DNA of 64,000 nucleotides. Origin: Pneumocystis sp. 'macacae' (lineage: Eukaryota > Ascomycota > Pneumocystomycetes > Pneumocystales > Pneumocystaceae). The stretch covers positions 1 to 64,000 of the forward strand of contig CM030734.1 of the NCBI GenBank assembly GCA_018127085.1. Reading direction: 5' to 3'. Positions 45,148 through 57,513 of the stretch are shown in pieces. A program made the position numbers and the translations under genes. How positions within the stretch are numbered: the stretch's first letter is position 1; each line of letters opens with the position of its first letter. The notes under the pieces were generated by a model that saw only the letters and a program-made list of their open reading frames with translations, did not search any database and was not told the origin of the DNA.

Positions 45148-46739
45148 ATGAAAAATAAACGAAAACGATTGAGTGATGTAGATATTCAAGTTTTAAGAAG
45201 TCCAAGTCCAGGCAATTGTATTTTATAAATTAATCTTTGATTAATGTAAACAGTAAAATCTAATATTTTATCTACTGAAGTGTTTCTGGACTTCGAAAAA
45301 AGTATATTTTTATATTTTTATGTTTTTTACTTAATTGTTTAGGAAAATTAAAAAAAGATGCACCTTTGAAAATACCTATTTTGCCTATTAAGCCTTTTAA
45401 AACATTTTCAGAAAAGTTAAGTGATCTTAGAAGTAAAGAAAGAACAAAGAAAATCAAAACGACTGTACAAGAAACCACTCTTTCTAAAGGGTTTGTAAAG
45501 TCAAATGAAAAAAATAAATTAGTAAATCAGGGAATTTTTCAAGTTATTCAAAATAAAAAAGTACTGTCCTCTCAAGAAAGTTTTTATGATCCATATTCAA
45601 TGCTTTATTTATCAAAAAGAAATATTCCTCATGATGAGTTAAGTTCTTATTTTAAAGGAAAGAAGATTTTTTCTTTATCTATGTTGTTGAAAACAGTAAC
45701 GGCACCTGCTTATGATTTTCCTAATGATGGTTATGATTGGGTCGTAGTCGGAATTATTGCATATAAGTCAATTCCAAAATATGTTCAAAGCAGAAAAAAG
45801 GATATAGACATAAAGTCAAGATATTGTGTATTGACATTAACTGATTTAAAATGGGAAATAAGTCTTTTTTTGTTTAGTGATGCATTCGAACGTTATTGGA
45901 AAGTTCAAGTAGGATATATAGTAGCAATTTTGAATCCGGGCATTATGAAGCCAAAAAAGGTATGTGTTTTAAGATGAACTATATTAAATAACCTGTTATA
46001 GATAGATTCTGGGTATTTTAGTTTAGTTTTGTCTCATGAATACGATTCGTTGTTGGAACTTGGTTTATCTCGAGATCTGGGATTTTGTAATGTTTTGAAG
46101 CGAGATGGAAAACAATGTGCAGCGTGGATTGATATACGTCATTCTGAGATTTGTGCATTTCATCTTGATCAAGGAGTGCGAAGGACTAAAAATGCACGAA
46201 TGGAAATTGCTGTTGGTACACAGTTATATTCACCTAAAAAAAATAAACATATGTCGACAAAAGTAGGCTATAGTGATGGTTTTAAATCTGCTGAAGGGCT
46301 TTTGGCTGAATATACTGGTTGGGTACATGATCCATGGAATGGTAATGTGTTTGTTATGCCAGGTTCATCTTCCAATTATAAACATGATGCTTTGGATAAC
46401 AAGAAAGTTGAAAAGGTGCGACATAGACTTCAAAAACAAGCACGGGAGTCTAATATACTGCGTCGATTTTCTGCTCAAAATATTTCACAAAATATTGTGT
46501 TTGGTACCTTAAAAAGTGAAGCAGAGTCAATATGTCCTACGTCTTCTGCTCCTTTAGAGAGTTCTATTCGTTTGCATTCAAGACCTTTTTCTGCTCAATC
46601 CGTAAAACGAATTGGTTTTGATCCATATATTTCATATAATCAGTTATCTCAAACACCTTGTTTATCTACTCCCTCTTCTGTTTGTCCGTTATCTTTGAGT
46701 ACACGTTATAGTTCTGATTCAGAGCTTGAGATTATTTAA
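45148..46739 (+). CDS. MCM10: DNA replication factor Mcm10
   Basis: Mcm10 binds DNA and the CMG helicase and is needed for origin activation. ATG 45148 opens MKNKRKRLSDVDIQVLRSPS. After two short introns the protein continues to SMLYLSKRNIPHDELSSYFK. The OB-fold reads YDWVVVGIIAYKSI, YCVLTLTDLKWEISLFLF and VGYIVAILNPGIMKPKK. The last exon carries DSGYFSLVLSHEYDSLLELG, then the CCCH zinc finger FCNVLKRDGKQCAAWIDIRH followed by SEICAFHLD, and RTKNARMEIAVGTQLYSPKK. All core motifs are in the expected order. The Ser-rich C-terminus is short compared with metazoan proteins, as usual in fungi. One intron lies inside the OB/zinc-finger region near 45,960-46,003. Confidence 0.93.
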
Positions 46740-47628
46740 TTTATATAAGTTTTTTTTATGTAATTTTTTATGGGTATTGATTTTTATAGTGGATGATTAA
46801 GTTGATATTGTTAAATTTGTATAATTTGTGAATAAGAATATTGGGATTCTGTTTTGTATTTAGTGAATCATATATTTTTGAAGTATTTATATGCATATTT
46901 TGTTATATATTAGTTTATTGTTCAATAAACTTAAAAGTCTTTTTGTTTTAAAATGGTTATATTTGTACTAAGTTTAAGTTTTTTATATTTTTATAGTTAG
47001 ATGTTTGAAAGTTACTATTTAAGATTTTTTAAATAGGTATTTTAAAAATTATTTATATTAAGATGAAAAGTTGGTTAATGATAAATTGGAGAAAATTATT
47101 TAGGGATATTGATATATTTATTTTTTATAGACAACTAATAGTAATACATCAATAAGTATTTTTTGTTTTTTAATTTTATAAAAATTAATAATAAATGAAT
47201 AAAAGCTTAGTTTTAACGTTTTTTTATTACTCTAACGTTATATGTGAGTGTGTCCCGTAGTTCCTTTGTTTTCTTAGTTTCCGGGAAACCCACTTCCATC
47301 CAAGCAAGAACGTGTCTCGATTGTTGTAACGTTGGTAAGGCTTTTTTAGGTCGATCATGAGAAACTGCCTTAGATGTTTAAAGAATGGTTTTATTGGAAA
47401 AAAAATATTTTATACTAGAAAGGCTGTGAATGATCGCATATAATTGTAGAGATAATTAGGATCTGTATACTGATTTTATTAGAAGGAAATTTTGAAACAT
47501 TTTAATAAAGGTAAATATGCGTGTATATTGCGTAGAATTGCGTAGAAATTTGTGTAAAATTTTTTTTATTTGCATTGGACACGCATATATTATAGGAAAT
47601 GAAAAGGAAATTATTTAATATTAAGTAG
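46740..47628. other. Intergenic region with a less AT-rich island
   Basis: Mostly AT-rich. About 47,225-47,390 is clearly richer in G and C, with GTTTCCGGGAAACC (a small palindrome near 47,278-47,291) and AACGTTGGTAAGGC. It has no open frame. It lies upstream of NHP6 and could be its 5' leader or an RNA gene. Confidence 0.5.
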
Positions 47629-48078
47629 ATGTCAAAAGATGTGAAATCAAGAGTTAAGAAGTCTACGGGAAAACGAATGAAAAAAGGTTTTGCATGTATT
47701 GAGAATGTTGTTATTTATGTTAGTTAGATCCTAGTGCACCTAAGCGAGGATTATCTGCTTATATGTTTTTTGCACAGGAAAATAGAGAATCAGTAAAAAC
47801 TGAGAATCCTCATGCAACATTTGGTAAGAGTATGTTCATTTTTTTAGAATAATTAATATGAATATAGGTCAAATAGGTAAAATTCTTGGTGAACGATGGA
47901 AGAATATGTCTCTCAAAGATAGGCAGGTAATGTTAACTACAAGTTGTTAATTTGTGTTTATTAATATATGTAGCCATATGAAAATAGAGCAAAGAAGGAT
48001 AAACAGCGGTTTGAGATGGAGAAGTCTCAATGGCGTAATGGACATATAACAGATACTGCACAGGATGATGAAGAATAA
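47629..48078 (+). CDS. NHP6: HMG-box non-histone chromosomal protein NHP6
   Basis: DNA-bending chromatin protein of the HMGB family, partner of FACT. ATG 47629 opens [19 protein letters not shown]. After a 40-50-bp intron, the HMG box reads [20 protein letters not shown], then [12 protein letters not shown]. The next exon has [20 protein letters not shown] and the last one [20 protein letters not shown]. The protein ends in an acidic QDDEE. About 100 residues, one box, exactly the NHP6 size. Three introns in 450 bp. Confidence 0.95.
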
Positions 48079-49380
48079 TTGCGTTTTATATGGTGGTGCG
48101 GATTTTTATTTAATGAGTGGCTTGTTTGTAAGATATGAATATAAATTTTAATACCATATTGGATAGTCTTCTGGGTTCAATTTACTGCTGATCTTGTTAT
48201 TTTTATTTTATATTGCTTTAATTGAATTGTTTGTTTTTAATGAGTTGTTTTTTATATGGAATGTTTCTGGGTTTTGTAATTATGAAGAGTTAATGGTATA
48301 TAATTCATCCCGGGATATGAGAAAAAGGGTCGTGGCAAGTGTAAATATGGCCAATCTATGCCTATTATTAAATATAAGAGACATATAGCAGTTTAGTGTA
48401 TAATATCGTAGCTTAAAATAATTGATGCATTGATTTTATTTTCTGACTTCTTGATTAAAAAGCTCTCATATTTGTTGACGTTTATGATATTAAACGTTTG
48501 TTTATTATGACAATAGGTTGTCAAGTTAATTGGAACATAATATATACGTATTGGTATGTAAAAAATATATAAATATTTTGTATAATTTTAGAATTGATAG
48601 TATATATGAATGTTGCTTTTGATCTTTATATTTTGATTTTATAAAAAAAGTATTAGTTTAATTTTGGAAAAATAAATATTCTTAAAATTGCAATTGTTAA
48701 ATTTTTTATGAATATTTGATATTTATGTTATATGAATATTATTTTTAATAAATCTAAAAAAAGTATAATATCTTAATTATTGATGTTTATTAAATGGTTT
48801 TATAGATGAATATAAAATTTAATTAGTAATAGTTTTTTATATATGCACTTATATAAAATAAAAATATAAGTTTTTTGTTTTATAATTTTTAAATGAAACG
48901 TTTAAGATAAATATTATTATATTTTGATGTTAATTTAAATTTGTTTAGGAAAATATATACTTAAGTATTAATATTCTATTAAAAATTGGTATTTTAAAAT
49001 AAACTAATTTATATGTTTTTTTAATATTTAAAATATAAAATACATTTAATAAATATATTCAAACTATTTTAATGAATATACTTTTTCTGGGGAATAAACA
49101 CATATTATCTTTAAAATATTTTTTTAAAGATATGAATATTTAAGATTAATTTATAGATTTAATAATTGTTATATATATATTTATATAAATTATAAATCTA
49201 TAATTTATGTAAACATATGGTAGAATTTTTTATACTTTAAAATATTTTTGAAGTAATTTTTGTTTAATTGTAATTTATAAATCTAATTTGATTTTTTTAA
49301 TATAAAATTAAATTATATAATATTGAGGCTTTTTAAATATTAAAAGTTTATACAGACTATTTGGGCATATTATAAATTTT
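48079..49380. other. AT-rich intergenic region
   Basis: No gene recognised. A 64-codon frame at 48194-48388 has no family features and is not called. The 3' flank of NHP6 and promoter of the next gene lie here. Confidence 0.5.
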
Positions 49381-50565
49381 ATGTTAATGGATTCTGAAAT
49401 TAATATTAAGTCTTTTTCTTCAAGAAATATAGATCATCCATTAAAACTTTTTTCTATGGCAAAATGCGAAAAAAGGCCTCTTTATATAAGTGGACCTATG
49501 GTTAGATACTCAAAATTGCCTTTTCGTTCTCTTGTTCGTAATTATGGTGTTGATTTGACATATACACCAATGATGGTTGCAAAAGAGTTTGTTTTTCATT
49601 CTAATGCACGCTATTATGATTTTTCTACAAATTTAAATGATAGGCCTCTTGTATCTCAATTTGCTTCTAATGATCCTATTATTCTTGGACGAGCTGTAGA
49701 AATGATTTCAAATTATGTTGATGGTATTTCCTTAAATTGTGGTTGTCCTCAGTCGTGGGCTTGTCAGGAAGGCTTAGGTGCTCATTTGATGCATGATGCG
49801 CAAAATGTATGTGAAATGATAAGGGCAGTAAAAGAACGTTGTGGTAGACAAATGTGCATTGAAGTTAAAATAAGAATTCATAGTGATTTACGGTTTGCAT
49901 TTTTTTGATTTTTTTAAGAATTATAATGTTAAGATAGTAAAACAGTGGATTGGGCTCAAAAAGTGCAAGCCGCTGGTGTAGATTATATGGTAGTTCATGG
50001 ACGACGACGAAATCAAAGATCATCAGAACCTGTAAATTTGGATGCAATTAAATTAATTAAAGAATCTCTTAGTATTCCTGTTGTAGCGAATGGTGATGTT
50101 TTTACTCTTTCAGATGCTAATAGTATAGCTAAATATACTAATGCTAATGGTATATATTTTGGATTATTTTTGTTTTTTTTTTTTTTTTATAATTGATAAT
50201 CTAAATAGGAATAATGTCTTCAAGAGGAATATTATCTAATCCTGCTTTGTTTTCTGGATTTGATACGTGTCCATGGTCAGCAATTGAAAGATTTATTGAA
50301 TATTCACTATCATATGGTTTAAATTTTCATTTGTTTCAACAACATATATTAAAAATGATGAGAAAAATCTTAAATAAAAAAGGTTTTTGTTTATTTATTA
50401 CTTGTATATATTGCATTAATTACACTTTTAGAGATCTTTGATTTGTCAAAACAAATAGGTATTGTTGGAATACTTGATTGGATTGATGAAAGATTTATTC
50501 TTAGAAGACCTGGTGAACCTGGGTTTGGAAATGTTCATATTTATGAGAAAAAATATATTATGTAA
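49381..50565 (+). CDS. DUS4: tRNA-dihydrouridine synthase (Dus4-type)
   Basis: FMN-dependent reduction of uridine to dihydrouridine in tRNA (positions 20a/20b for Dus4). ATG 49381 opens MLMDSEINIKSFSSRN. Core motifs follow: SGPMVRYSKLPFRSLVRNYG, DLTYTPMMVAKEF and PLVSQFASNDPIIL. GISLNCGCPQSWACQEGLGA contains the catalytic Cys. CIEVKIRIHSDLR, YMVVHGRRRNQRSSEPVN and IPVVANGDVFTLSDANS bind FMN and substrate. MSSRGILSNPALF closes the barrel. The small C-terminal domain is short, ending at TAA 50563-50565. NCGCPQ and HGRRR patterns favour Dus4 over Dus1/2/3. Four introns; one runs through a long T-tract near 50,165-50,205. Confidence 0.9.
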
Positions 50566-52875
50566 GTTTATTATTTATTATATATATAATTTTTATATTT
50601 TTATTACTTTATATAATTTTATATCACTTTTGAGTAAAATTTGTTATGAAAAAAAAAATTAAGTTTGTATTGGATTTTTATATTAGTATAAACATATATA
50701 TGTTTTTAGTGGAATATGCAATTATTCTTATATGTTAATTTTTTTTATTATAATGAGTATTTTTTGATGAAATAATGATAGAGCTAAATTTATTTTTTAA
50801 TAAATCTTATTTTTAAATTTAATAATATTAAAAATTAGATTAGTTTGTACGTTTTGAGTATTAGTTTTATAATTAGTAAAATATGATTAATTTTTAACAT
50901 ATTGCAAGTTTATATTCATATTTTTGTTAAAAATTATATTTTTTTATTGTTATGAAATTATTTTATTATTTTAGAATATTAAAAATAAATAGGATATATA
51001 TATATTATTAATTTATAATTTTTTTAATAATACAATTTTTTAAATTAGAATTTGGTCATTTATTTAAATAGTAAAATTTCAAAAGTTTAAGGCATGTAAA
51101 ATGTATTAACAGTACAATTTTGAATATATAATATGTCTATTTTAAACATTAGATATATTTTATTATTTTTGATTTATTTTAATTAAAAGATGTTTATTTA
51201 AAATAATTTATAACTATTAACATTTTCATATAAGCATTAGTTAAAATATTATATTAAATTATTTAAGTATCAAACTTGAAAAATAAATGTATTTGATTAG
51301 ATATTCTATATTTAAAACTACTTAATCTGATTTCTAAACATATTTTTTAAAAAATCTCGAAACATTTAATTTTATTTTTTAGGAATATACTTTCATTTTA
51401 AAGTTATAGATTTTTATTGTAAATTTTATAAATATTTTAAAAAAAAAACGCTATATTTATTTCAAAGATAATATTATATATATAATTTTAATATTTTGAA
51501 AAGCTAATTTTTTGTAATTTATATTTTCAGAAAAAAAAGATATATGCATATTTATTTTTTTAGTTACTTAAATAAAACAAAAATTAAAGCTTATATTATT
51601 AAAGAAATTCATTTATATGGAAAATTATACCTGAGGAATAAATATTTCTGCCCAAGAACTTTGGAAAAATATTATTGCACTCTAAAAGCTGTCAAATTTG
51701 ATTATTTTGACTTTAAAAATTTTACCGCAAATACTGTAATAGATAATAAAATAGATTGGTTTTCTTTTATTTTAAGTTTATTTATTGTATTTTGAAAAAA
51801 AAAAAAATTCGTTTCAATCTTTTCATAATTTTTATCTGATATTTTCATTTTTTGGATTTTTAAAATTAGTTAAAAATTTGTTATAAATTATATAAAACTG
51901 TGTAGTGTTATTTTTTTAAATAAATTATAATTTTTTTATATATAAATAACTTATATAAATATATTTATTTGTTAGTAAATCCTGTAATGTTTTTTGTAAA
52001 ATAATTATTTTAAATTGAACTTCTAGAAAAATATTACGAAATTTAATATTATAATAAAAAAATTAAAATATATGAAAAAGTACTTGTATTTTAAATATAA
52101 TATTATATTATTTTAGTCTTTATAATGTGTAAGATAAATATTAAAGTATTTTTGTATTTTTTTTAAATTCGTATTTTTATGGTAATATTTTAATAAAAGT
52201 TAATATATTTTAAATAAATTTAGAATTTTAATAATTTTATAATTATATAAAATTATTAAATAAAAATAATGTTTTTATTTATATAAATATTGAAGTTTCA
52301 TATATTTTCAAATTTTTATTGGTAAATATTTGAAATTTTGATAAGTTTTAATAAATTTTTAGAATATTTAAATTTTGCAAAAATGGTGTGAAAATATTAT
52401 ATATTTTAGTTATATTTAATTATTATATTTTTCAATTGTAGAAAAGATATAATTTATTTTTTAATTATTTAAATTTAAAAAAAAAAGGATATCGGTAATT
52501 ATTTTGTATTTATGTTTAATTTTTTTTATAAAGGTTATTATAACTGAATTTTAAATTTATTTTGATCTAATATTTTTAATTTATGATATATTAAAAAAAA
52601 AAAAGAGTAACAGAAATAATTGTATAAATAGTTTTTAAATTTTTTAAAACCTCTTATTTAAAAAAATTTTATATTTTTAATTTACTTGATTTATTTAGTT
52701 TAATAGGAATTTAGTAATTATGTCTATGGTCCCTATATTATATTATTTAAATTGACTCTGACTCATATTAAATTTTATTGTTTTGAAATTTAATGAAATT
52801 TACTTAATTGATTATCATACAATTATATATATGTTAATTAGTTATTGTTTAGTGTTAAATTTTCTTTTTTAGTGA
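50566..52875. other. 2.3-kb AT-rich intergenic region
   Basis: An 83-codon open frame at 51544-51795 begins with a real ATG and is less skewed than its surroundings, but has no recognisable motif, so I leave it uncalled. Elsewhere only homopolymeric A/T sequence. Confidence 0.5.
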
Positions 52876-54006
52876 TTATTGTTTTTGTTTTTTAATATTT
52901 TGTTCATTTTTAAAATTGTTATAAATTTCTTTATTATTTTCGGTTTTTTTAGATTCTAAAGTAGAGTTTTCACTTTTCCGTTTAACTCCTTTATTTTGAT
53001 TATAGTATAATTCTTTTTCCTGGTTCGTCAGTTGATTACAAGTGTTTTGTGCTGATATTTTTGCAATATTTGGTTGAAATGTTGGATTTGATCCTCTTAT
53101 TGGTATAGACTCATAAAGACTGGTCATAATTTTACAAACATCTTTAGATTTTAGTAAAAATTATATAATTTCCTTATGTTTACCTTCTATTTCATTAATA
53201 TCTATATTTATAATTTCCCACCATGATTTATTTCCTACAGAATTAATTACTGCCGATGTATGTTTAGCCCCAAAATAAAATGCTGCTGCTGCAATAATGT
53301 GAGGTTGATAAATTACAGGGATAGCAGTTCTAATACTAAAATTATATAGTATTCTAGTTATATTTCTTTATAAATATTAGTTTACCTATCATTTACAAAT
53401 GCCCATGCAGATTTGGCAGTATTTTGTTCTCCTCCAAAATGTTTTATATATCTTAAGAGATCTTTATATGGATGATCAATTGTTAAATCAAAACATAATG
53501 CTTCTAATAATATTTCTTCATTATATATAATTACATCTCTCCATCTCCAATATTCTTTAGATTGTTCATCAATTATAAGATTTGGATTTTTCTGCCCTAC
53601 TTTTGCACACGCAATAATTATATTTCTTAGCTTTCTGCATGATTCTTCTACTTTTGTGGCTAAAAGAATGCATGTTGCTGCAATCTCCTATTTTTGTTAA
53701 TTTTAAGAAAAAAAAAATTACAATAACATAGTAATGATATTTAGCTAATGAGAAACGCATATAAAAGCGATGGAGAAAAACAGCTGCTGTAGAAAGCGTA
53801 AGTTGAGGCCTATTTGATTAGCATTATTTTTTTTTTGAGAATTATGTTTACAGTTTCAATCTAGCTCCTACTTGTATAATGAAATTAACACCTTTGCCTC
53901 TGTCTATTTGTTCTTTTTCTAAACTCCACCCATCGCTGACTGATGGTGTATGTTTAAAATCTTCCTTATCAAAATACCATTTCCCTTTATGAGAAGAATA
54001 TACCAT
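52876..54006 (-). CDS. Cyclin K/T-type cyclin (transcriptional CDK partner)
   Basis: Cyclin partner of a CTD kinase (P-TEFb or CTDK-I type). ATG 54006 opens MVYSSHKGKWYFDKEDFKHT. The cyclin box runs through SVSDGWSLEKEQIDRGKGVN, FIIQVGARLK, LPQLTLSTAAVFLHRFYMRF and EIAATCILLATKVEESCRKL. It continues with RNIIIACAKVGQKNPNLIID and EQSKEYWRWRDVIIYNEEIL, then LEALCFDLTIDHPYKDLL. The second fold includes IPVIYQPHIIAAAAFYFGA. The C-terminus is a Lys/Asn-rich tail after MTSLYESIPIRG. Motifs fit fungal Pch1/Ctk2-like cyclins; which of the two is not settled. About five short introns. Confidence 0.85.
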
Positions 54007-54239
54007 ATTGAAAAAACACTGAATTTTCTGTTAAAATATTTCAGTCTTTTACAAACATTTTATGATAAGAGTTTTAATATTGTAAATCTAAAATTTTAAA
54101 TAATATTAAAAGTGATTAAATATATTGTTTTTAAAAAAAAAATTATGAAAAGTTAAATTTAAAAAATATAAAAATTAAAAAAAAAGTCAAGAAATTTACA
54201 CATTTTTTAATATTTCATAGTTAGAAATTGTTTAAAAAA

Positions 54240-55708
54240 TTACAATGTATTTTCTGCTCTAAAATTAGTAAGAGCAATTTTTACTCTTTTAGACATAGAT
54301 TTTTCTCCTTCGCGAACCCATACACGAGGATCAAAAAACTTTTTATTTGGCTATAATATAATTAAAATAGCATTTAGGATGAGTTATAATACTTTATGTT
54401 TTCCTTCTGGATTCCCTACTTGAGACATTAAATAGTCTTTTTTTGATAAAATATAGTCACGAATCCCTTCTAAAAAACTGTACTGTGTATCAGTATCAAT
54501 ATTTATCTAAACGAATTATTAATTTTTTAAATACATATATTATTATACTTTGATGACTCCGTATTTAATAGCAGTTTGGTATTCTTCAACTGATGATCCA
54601 GATCCCCCATGAAATACTAAAAATAGAGGTTTATTATCACTACAATTGAGTTTTTGTTGAATATATTTTTGATGTAATCCTAAAAGTTCTGGACGAAGGT
54701 GTACACCTATTTTTTATTAATAAATATATATTTATTATGAAATAATAACCTCCGGGTGCATATACACCATGAACATTTCCAAAAGCAGCTGCAATAGAAA
54801 AATAAGGAGAAATAGGTGATAATGAACTATAAACATCTAAAATATCTTCAGGTTGAGTATATAATCTAATGAATTTAAAATATAATTAATTGTTATTTGT
54901 TTACAACTTATCATTGCTAATTTCTTCATGATTAATACCGTCCTCTTCACCTCCAGTAATTCCCTTAAGTAAATAATTAGTATAAACATATAAATAATGT
55001 AAAATTTACAATTTCCATTTCAAGCCACTGTTTCATAGGGGCAGTACGTTGAAGATATTGTTTTGTTAATTCAATATTGGATTCTTTAGGTTCTTCTGAT
55101 AAATCGATCATGTGCGAACTATATATATTAATATTTAGCTACTTGAACACTTTTAGAATAACCTAAAAAGAGGTTCGCCGTGAATTTTGAAATATTGCTC
55201 ATCAGCATCAAGCATACCATCTAGCCATGGAAGATGCTTTTTAGAGCAATGATCAGTATGCAAAATTACTGGGATGTTATAAAGAGGAGCAATAGATCTT
55301 ATGAAAAGAGCTGCTGAAATAGCACCTGCAACTGAAGCTTGTTGTTTATCATTATTAAGGCCTTTGCCAGCCTAGGAATGTTAAAACGTATTAAAGTTTA
55401 AACGTGTTTTACAAAATAAGCAGCACCTCCTTGGGATATTTGAATAATAATTGGAGAGTTACTATCTCTAGCTGCTTCTAAAACTGCAACAACAGTACAC
55501 GATGATGTGCAATTCTTTAATTTTTTAATTTATATTTTTAAATTATTCTTAAAAATTACCACTGCTGGAATAGCAAATTCATTTTCCTATAATTTTTTTA
55601 TTAGTTTTACATATTTCTTATAATTATAGATACTTTAGCATATTTAAAAAGGTTAAATACATCAGTTCCAGTAATAACCCCTTTTGGGACAGTATCAAGT
55701 ATCCCCAT
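54240..55708 (-). CDS. FBA1: Fructose-bisphosphate aldolase, class II
   Basis: Zinc-dependent glycolytic aldolase (fructose-1,6-bisphosphate to DHAP plus G3P), cytosolic. ATG 55708 opens MGILDTVPKGVITGTDVFNL. Exons continue with ENEFAIPAV, NCTSSCTVVAVLEAARDSNS and PIIIQISQGGAAYF. PVILHTDHCSKKHLPWLDGM carries zinc-binding His and catalytic Asp. SHMIDLSEEPKESNIELTKQ, then GITGGEEDG, AAAFGNVHGVYAPG (metal His), PLFLVFHGGSGSS (metal His) and YGVIKVNIDTDTQY follow, ending FRAENTL. About nine introns of 40-60 bp. Full family length of about 360 residues. Confidence 0.95.
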
Positions 55709-56262
55709 AATTAATTGTTAAATTTTTTGTGTATTTTTTATGTAAATTTTTGAATTAATTGCATTTGAGGTCGTATTTTTTAATTTGAAATCGTATAATA
55801 ATTTAATATATTAATATTTATTATATTTGATAATTATGATGACTTTACAAGATTTGGATACAGTTTGTTATTGATTTAGACTTTAAATATTTGTCATATT
55901 TTTTATATTTAAAAATATTAGTTTTTATGATTAAAATTTTTTTATTTATATTATTAAAATAAATATTTATATTATATTAAGTGGTATGTTTATAGTTATA
56001 AGTGTTAATATATTTGATATTATTTGTATTTTTTGTTTTTAAATGTTTTTTATTTCTAAATTGATTTTATTATATGTATGTATATTGTATTAAAAATTTA
56101 AATAATGTTTAAAAAATATTATGTTAAATATTATTTTATTATTTTTGATTAAATTTTTATTATTTTTAGTAGAAATTGTTAAATGACGCTAAACTAATTG
56201 AAAGTATATTGTATTATTAATTTTAATTGTAACGTAATTATTGAATTAAAATATTTAAAATA
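55709..56262. other. AT-rich divergent promoter region
   Basis: Lies between the divergent starts of the aldolase and the dynactin-like gene. No specific element recognised. Confidence 0.5.
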
Positions 56263-56889
56263 ATGTACTATATAGTAGAAAAAGAAATTTTAGAAACAAG
56301 AATATCTAGAATTGAAAATATTGTTTATGGTGTAAATAATATGACATCTGCAGAAGATATTTCATTGGATATATTTTCTTTGATAAATTTTATCGAAGTT
56401 GAAATAAATAAGTTAGTAAAAGAATCAGAAATCTTGAAAAAGATGCTCTATTTATGTATGTTTTATATTTTTATTTGTATTTTTATTCTTATTTTTATAG
56501 TTGATACTTATTCTTTTCTTTTAGACGAAAAATTTTCTTCATTTAAAGTATATGATGCTCTTCAAAGTGAAAAAAATCAGATGGTTTTTTCAAACATGTC
56601 TTTATATAATACTGTAGCGTCTCAGATGCTTTCTATAAAAGAGTTACCTATACCTAATTCAGATGTATATTTACAGGTCGCGGCAAATATTTATCAGCTT
56701 CATATAATGTTTATGTCTATTGAATCTGTTGAAACACAATTAAATTTTTTATCAAGAAGAATAGCAAAAATTTTAGAACTTTGGTATGAAATAGGTATTG
56801 ATATTGTTAATGACTGTTTTTTGGAATGGGATGGAAGAATTAATAATCTTAATTCGAAAATACAAAAGTTTTACACTCTTAATATATAG
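56263..56889 (+). CDS. Dynactin p24-like subunit (DCTN3/Ldb18 type)
   Basis: Small coiled-coil subunit of the dynactin shoulder. ATG 56263 starts MYYIVEKEILETRISRIENI, followed by VYG; L-x-x-R-I-x-x-I-E-x-x-V-Y-G is the family signature. The C-terminal half reads SIKELPIPNSDVYLQVAANI and LSRRIAKILELWYEIGIDIV, with F-x-x-WD near the end, as in DCTN3. The continuous frame includes 15 hydrophobic residues from a 45-nt AT-rich segment (56456-56500) that has perfect intron form (GTATGT...TTTATAG) and a length divisible by three. I think it is an intron, leaving about 193 residues, close to the usual p24 size. It would not be membrane-bound. Confidence 0.65.
   Translation: MYYIVEKEILETRISRIENIVYGVNNMTSAEDISLDIFSLINFIEVEINKLVKESEILKKMLYLCMFYIFICIFILIFIVDTYSFLLDEKFSSFKVYDALQSEKNQMVFSNMSLYNTVASQMLSIKELPIPNSDVYLQVAANIYQLHIMFMSIESVETQLNFLSRRIAKILELWYEIGIDIVNDCFLEWDGRINNLNSKIQKFYTLNI
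56456..56500 (+). other. Probable in-frame 45-nt intron in the dynactin p24-like gene
   Basis: The segment starts GTATGT and ends TTTTTATAG, is entirely AT-rich, and is exactly 15 codons without a stop. Removing it keeps the frame and eliminates an implausible hydrophobic run in a coiled-coil protein. Confidence 0.75.
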
Positions 56890-57513
56890 TTTTATAAATA
56901 ATAAATAGTTATTGTTAAAATCTTGTTGAATTATCGAATGAAATATGTTTTAAATTGTTATTCGAAATGATATTACGAATCTATAGAATTTAGAATTTGC
57001 AAATTTATAAACTATATATGTTGTGGATTAAAATATTTAGAATTTAAGTAATAGTTTTATTGTTTTTCTACAATATATATCTCGAAATGTTATTTATGGA
57101 GAATGATATGTTAAGTATTCGGTTTTTAAATTATAAATATTGAGATTTTATCTGATGTTTTTAATTTTTATTTTTAATATAACTTTTATTATAATGTCGT
57201 TTATAAAAAGTGTATGAAAATTACATATTATAAAATAGCAACCTTACTATGTTTATTTCTTTAATGTTCCAATTTTAGAGTATAGCTAATTTTAATTATT
57301 TGGGTTCATTTTTTAATATTAGGTTTTTATATTTATTAAAAGATTTTTGACTATTTAATGATAATTTAAATATATAAATAAAAGGTTTTGATTTCAAAAA
57401 GTAATAATTTTTCGATAAAATGACTAATATAATTATTTCAGATAAGAGTTAGGAAAATTATAACTTTTTTTGAGAATAAAATAAATGTCAGTATGTGAAT
57501 TAATGTTACAGTT
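56890..57513. other. AT-rich region between convergent genes
   Basis: No gene or RNA recognised. Confidence 0.5.

Noticed and set aside
48194..48388. 64-codon ORF after NHP6
   Set aside because: No motif and only chance openness in T-rich sequence.
51544..51795. 83-codon ORF
   Set aside because: Has an ATG and slightly better composition, but no recognisable domain and no splice partners; evidence is too thin to call it.
56456..56500. Transmembrane helix in the dynactin p24-like protein
   Set aside because: It is best explained as a retained 45-nt GT-AG intron with a length divisible by three.
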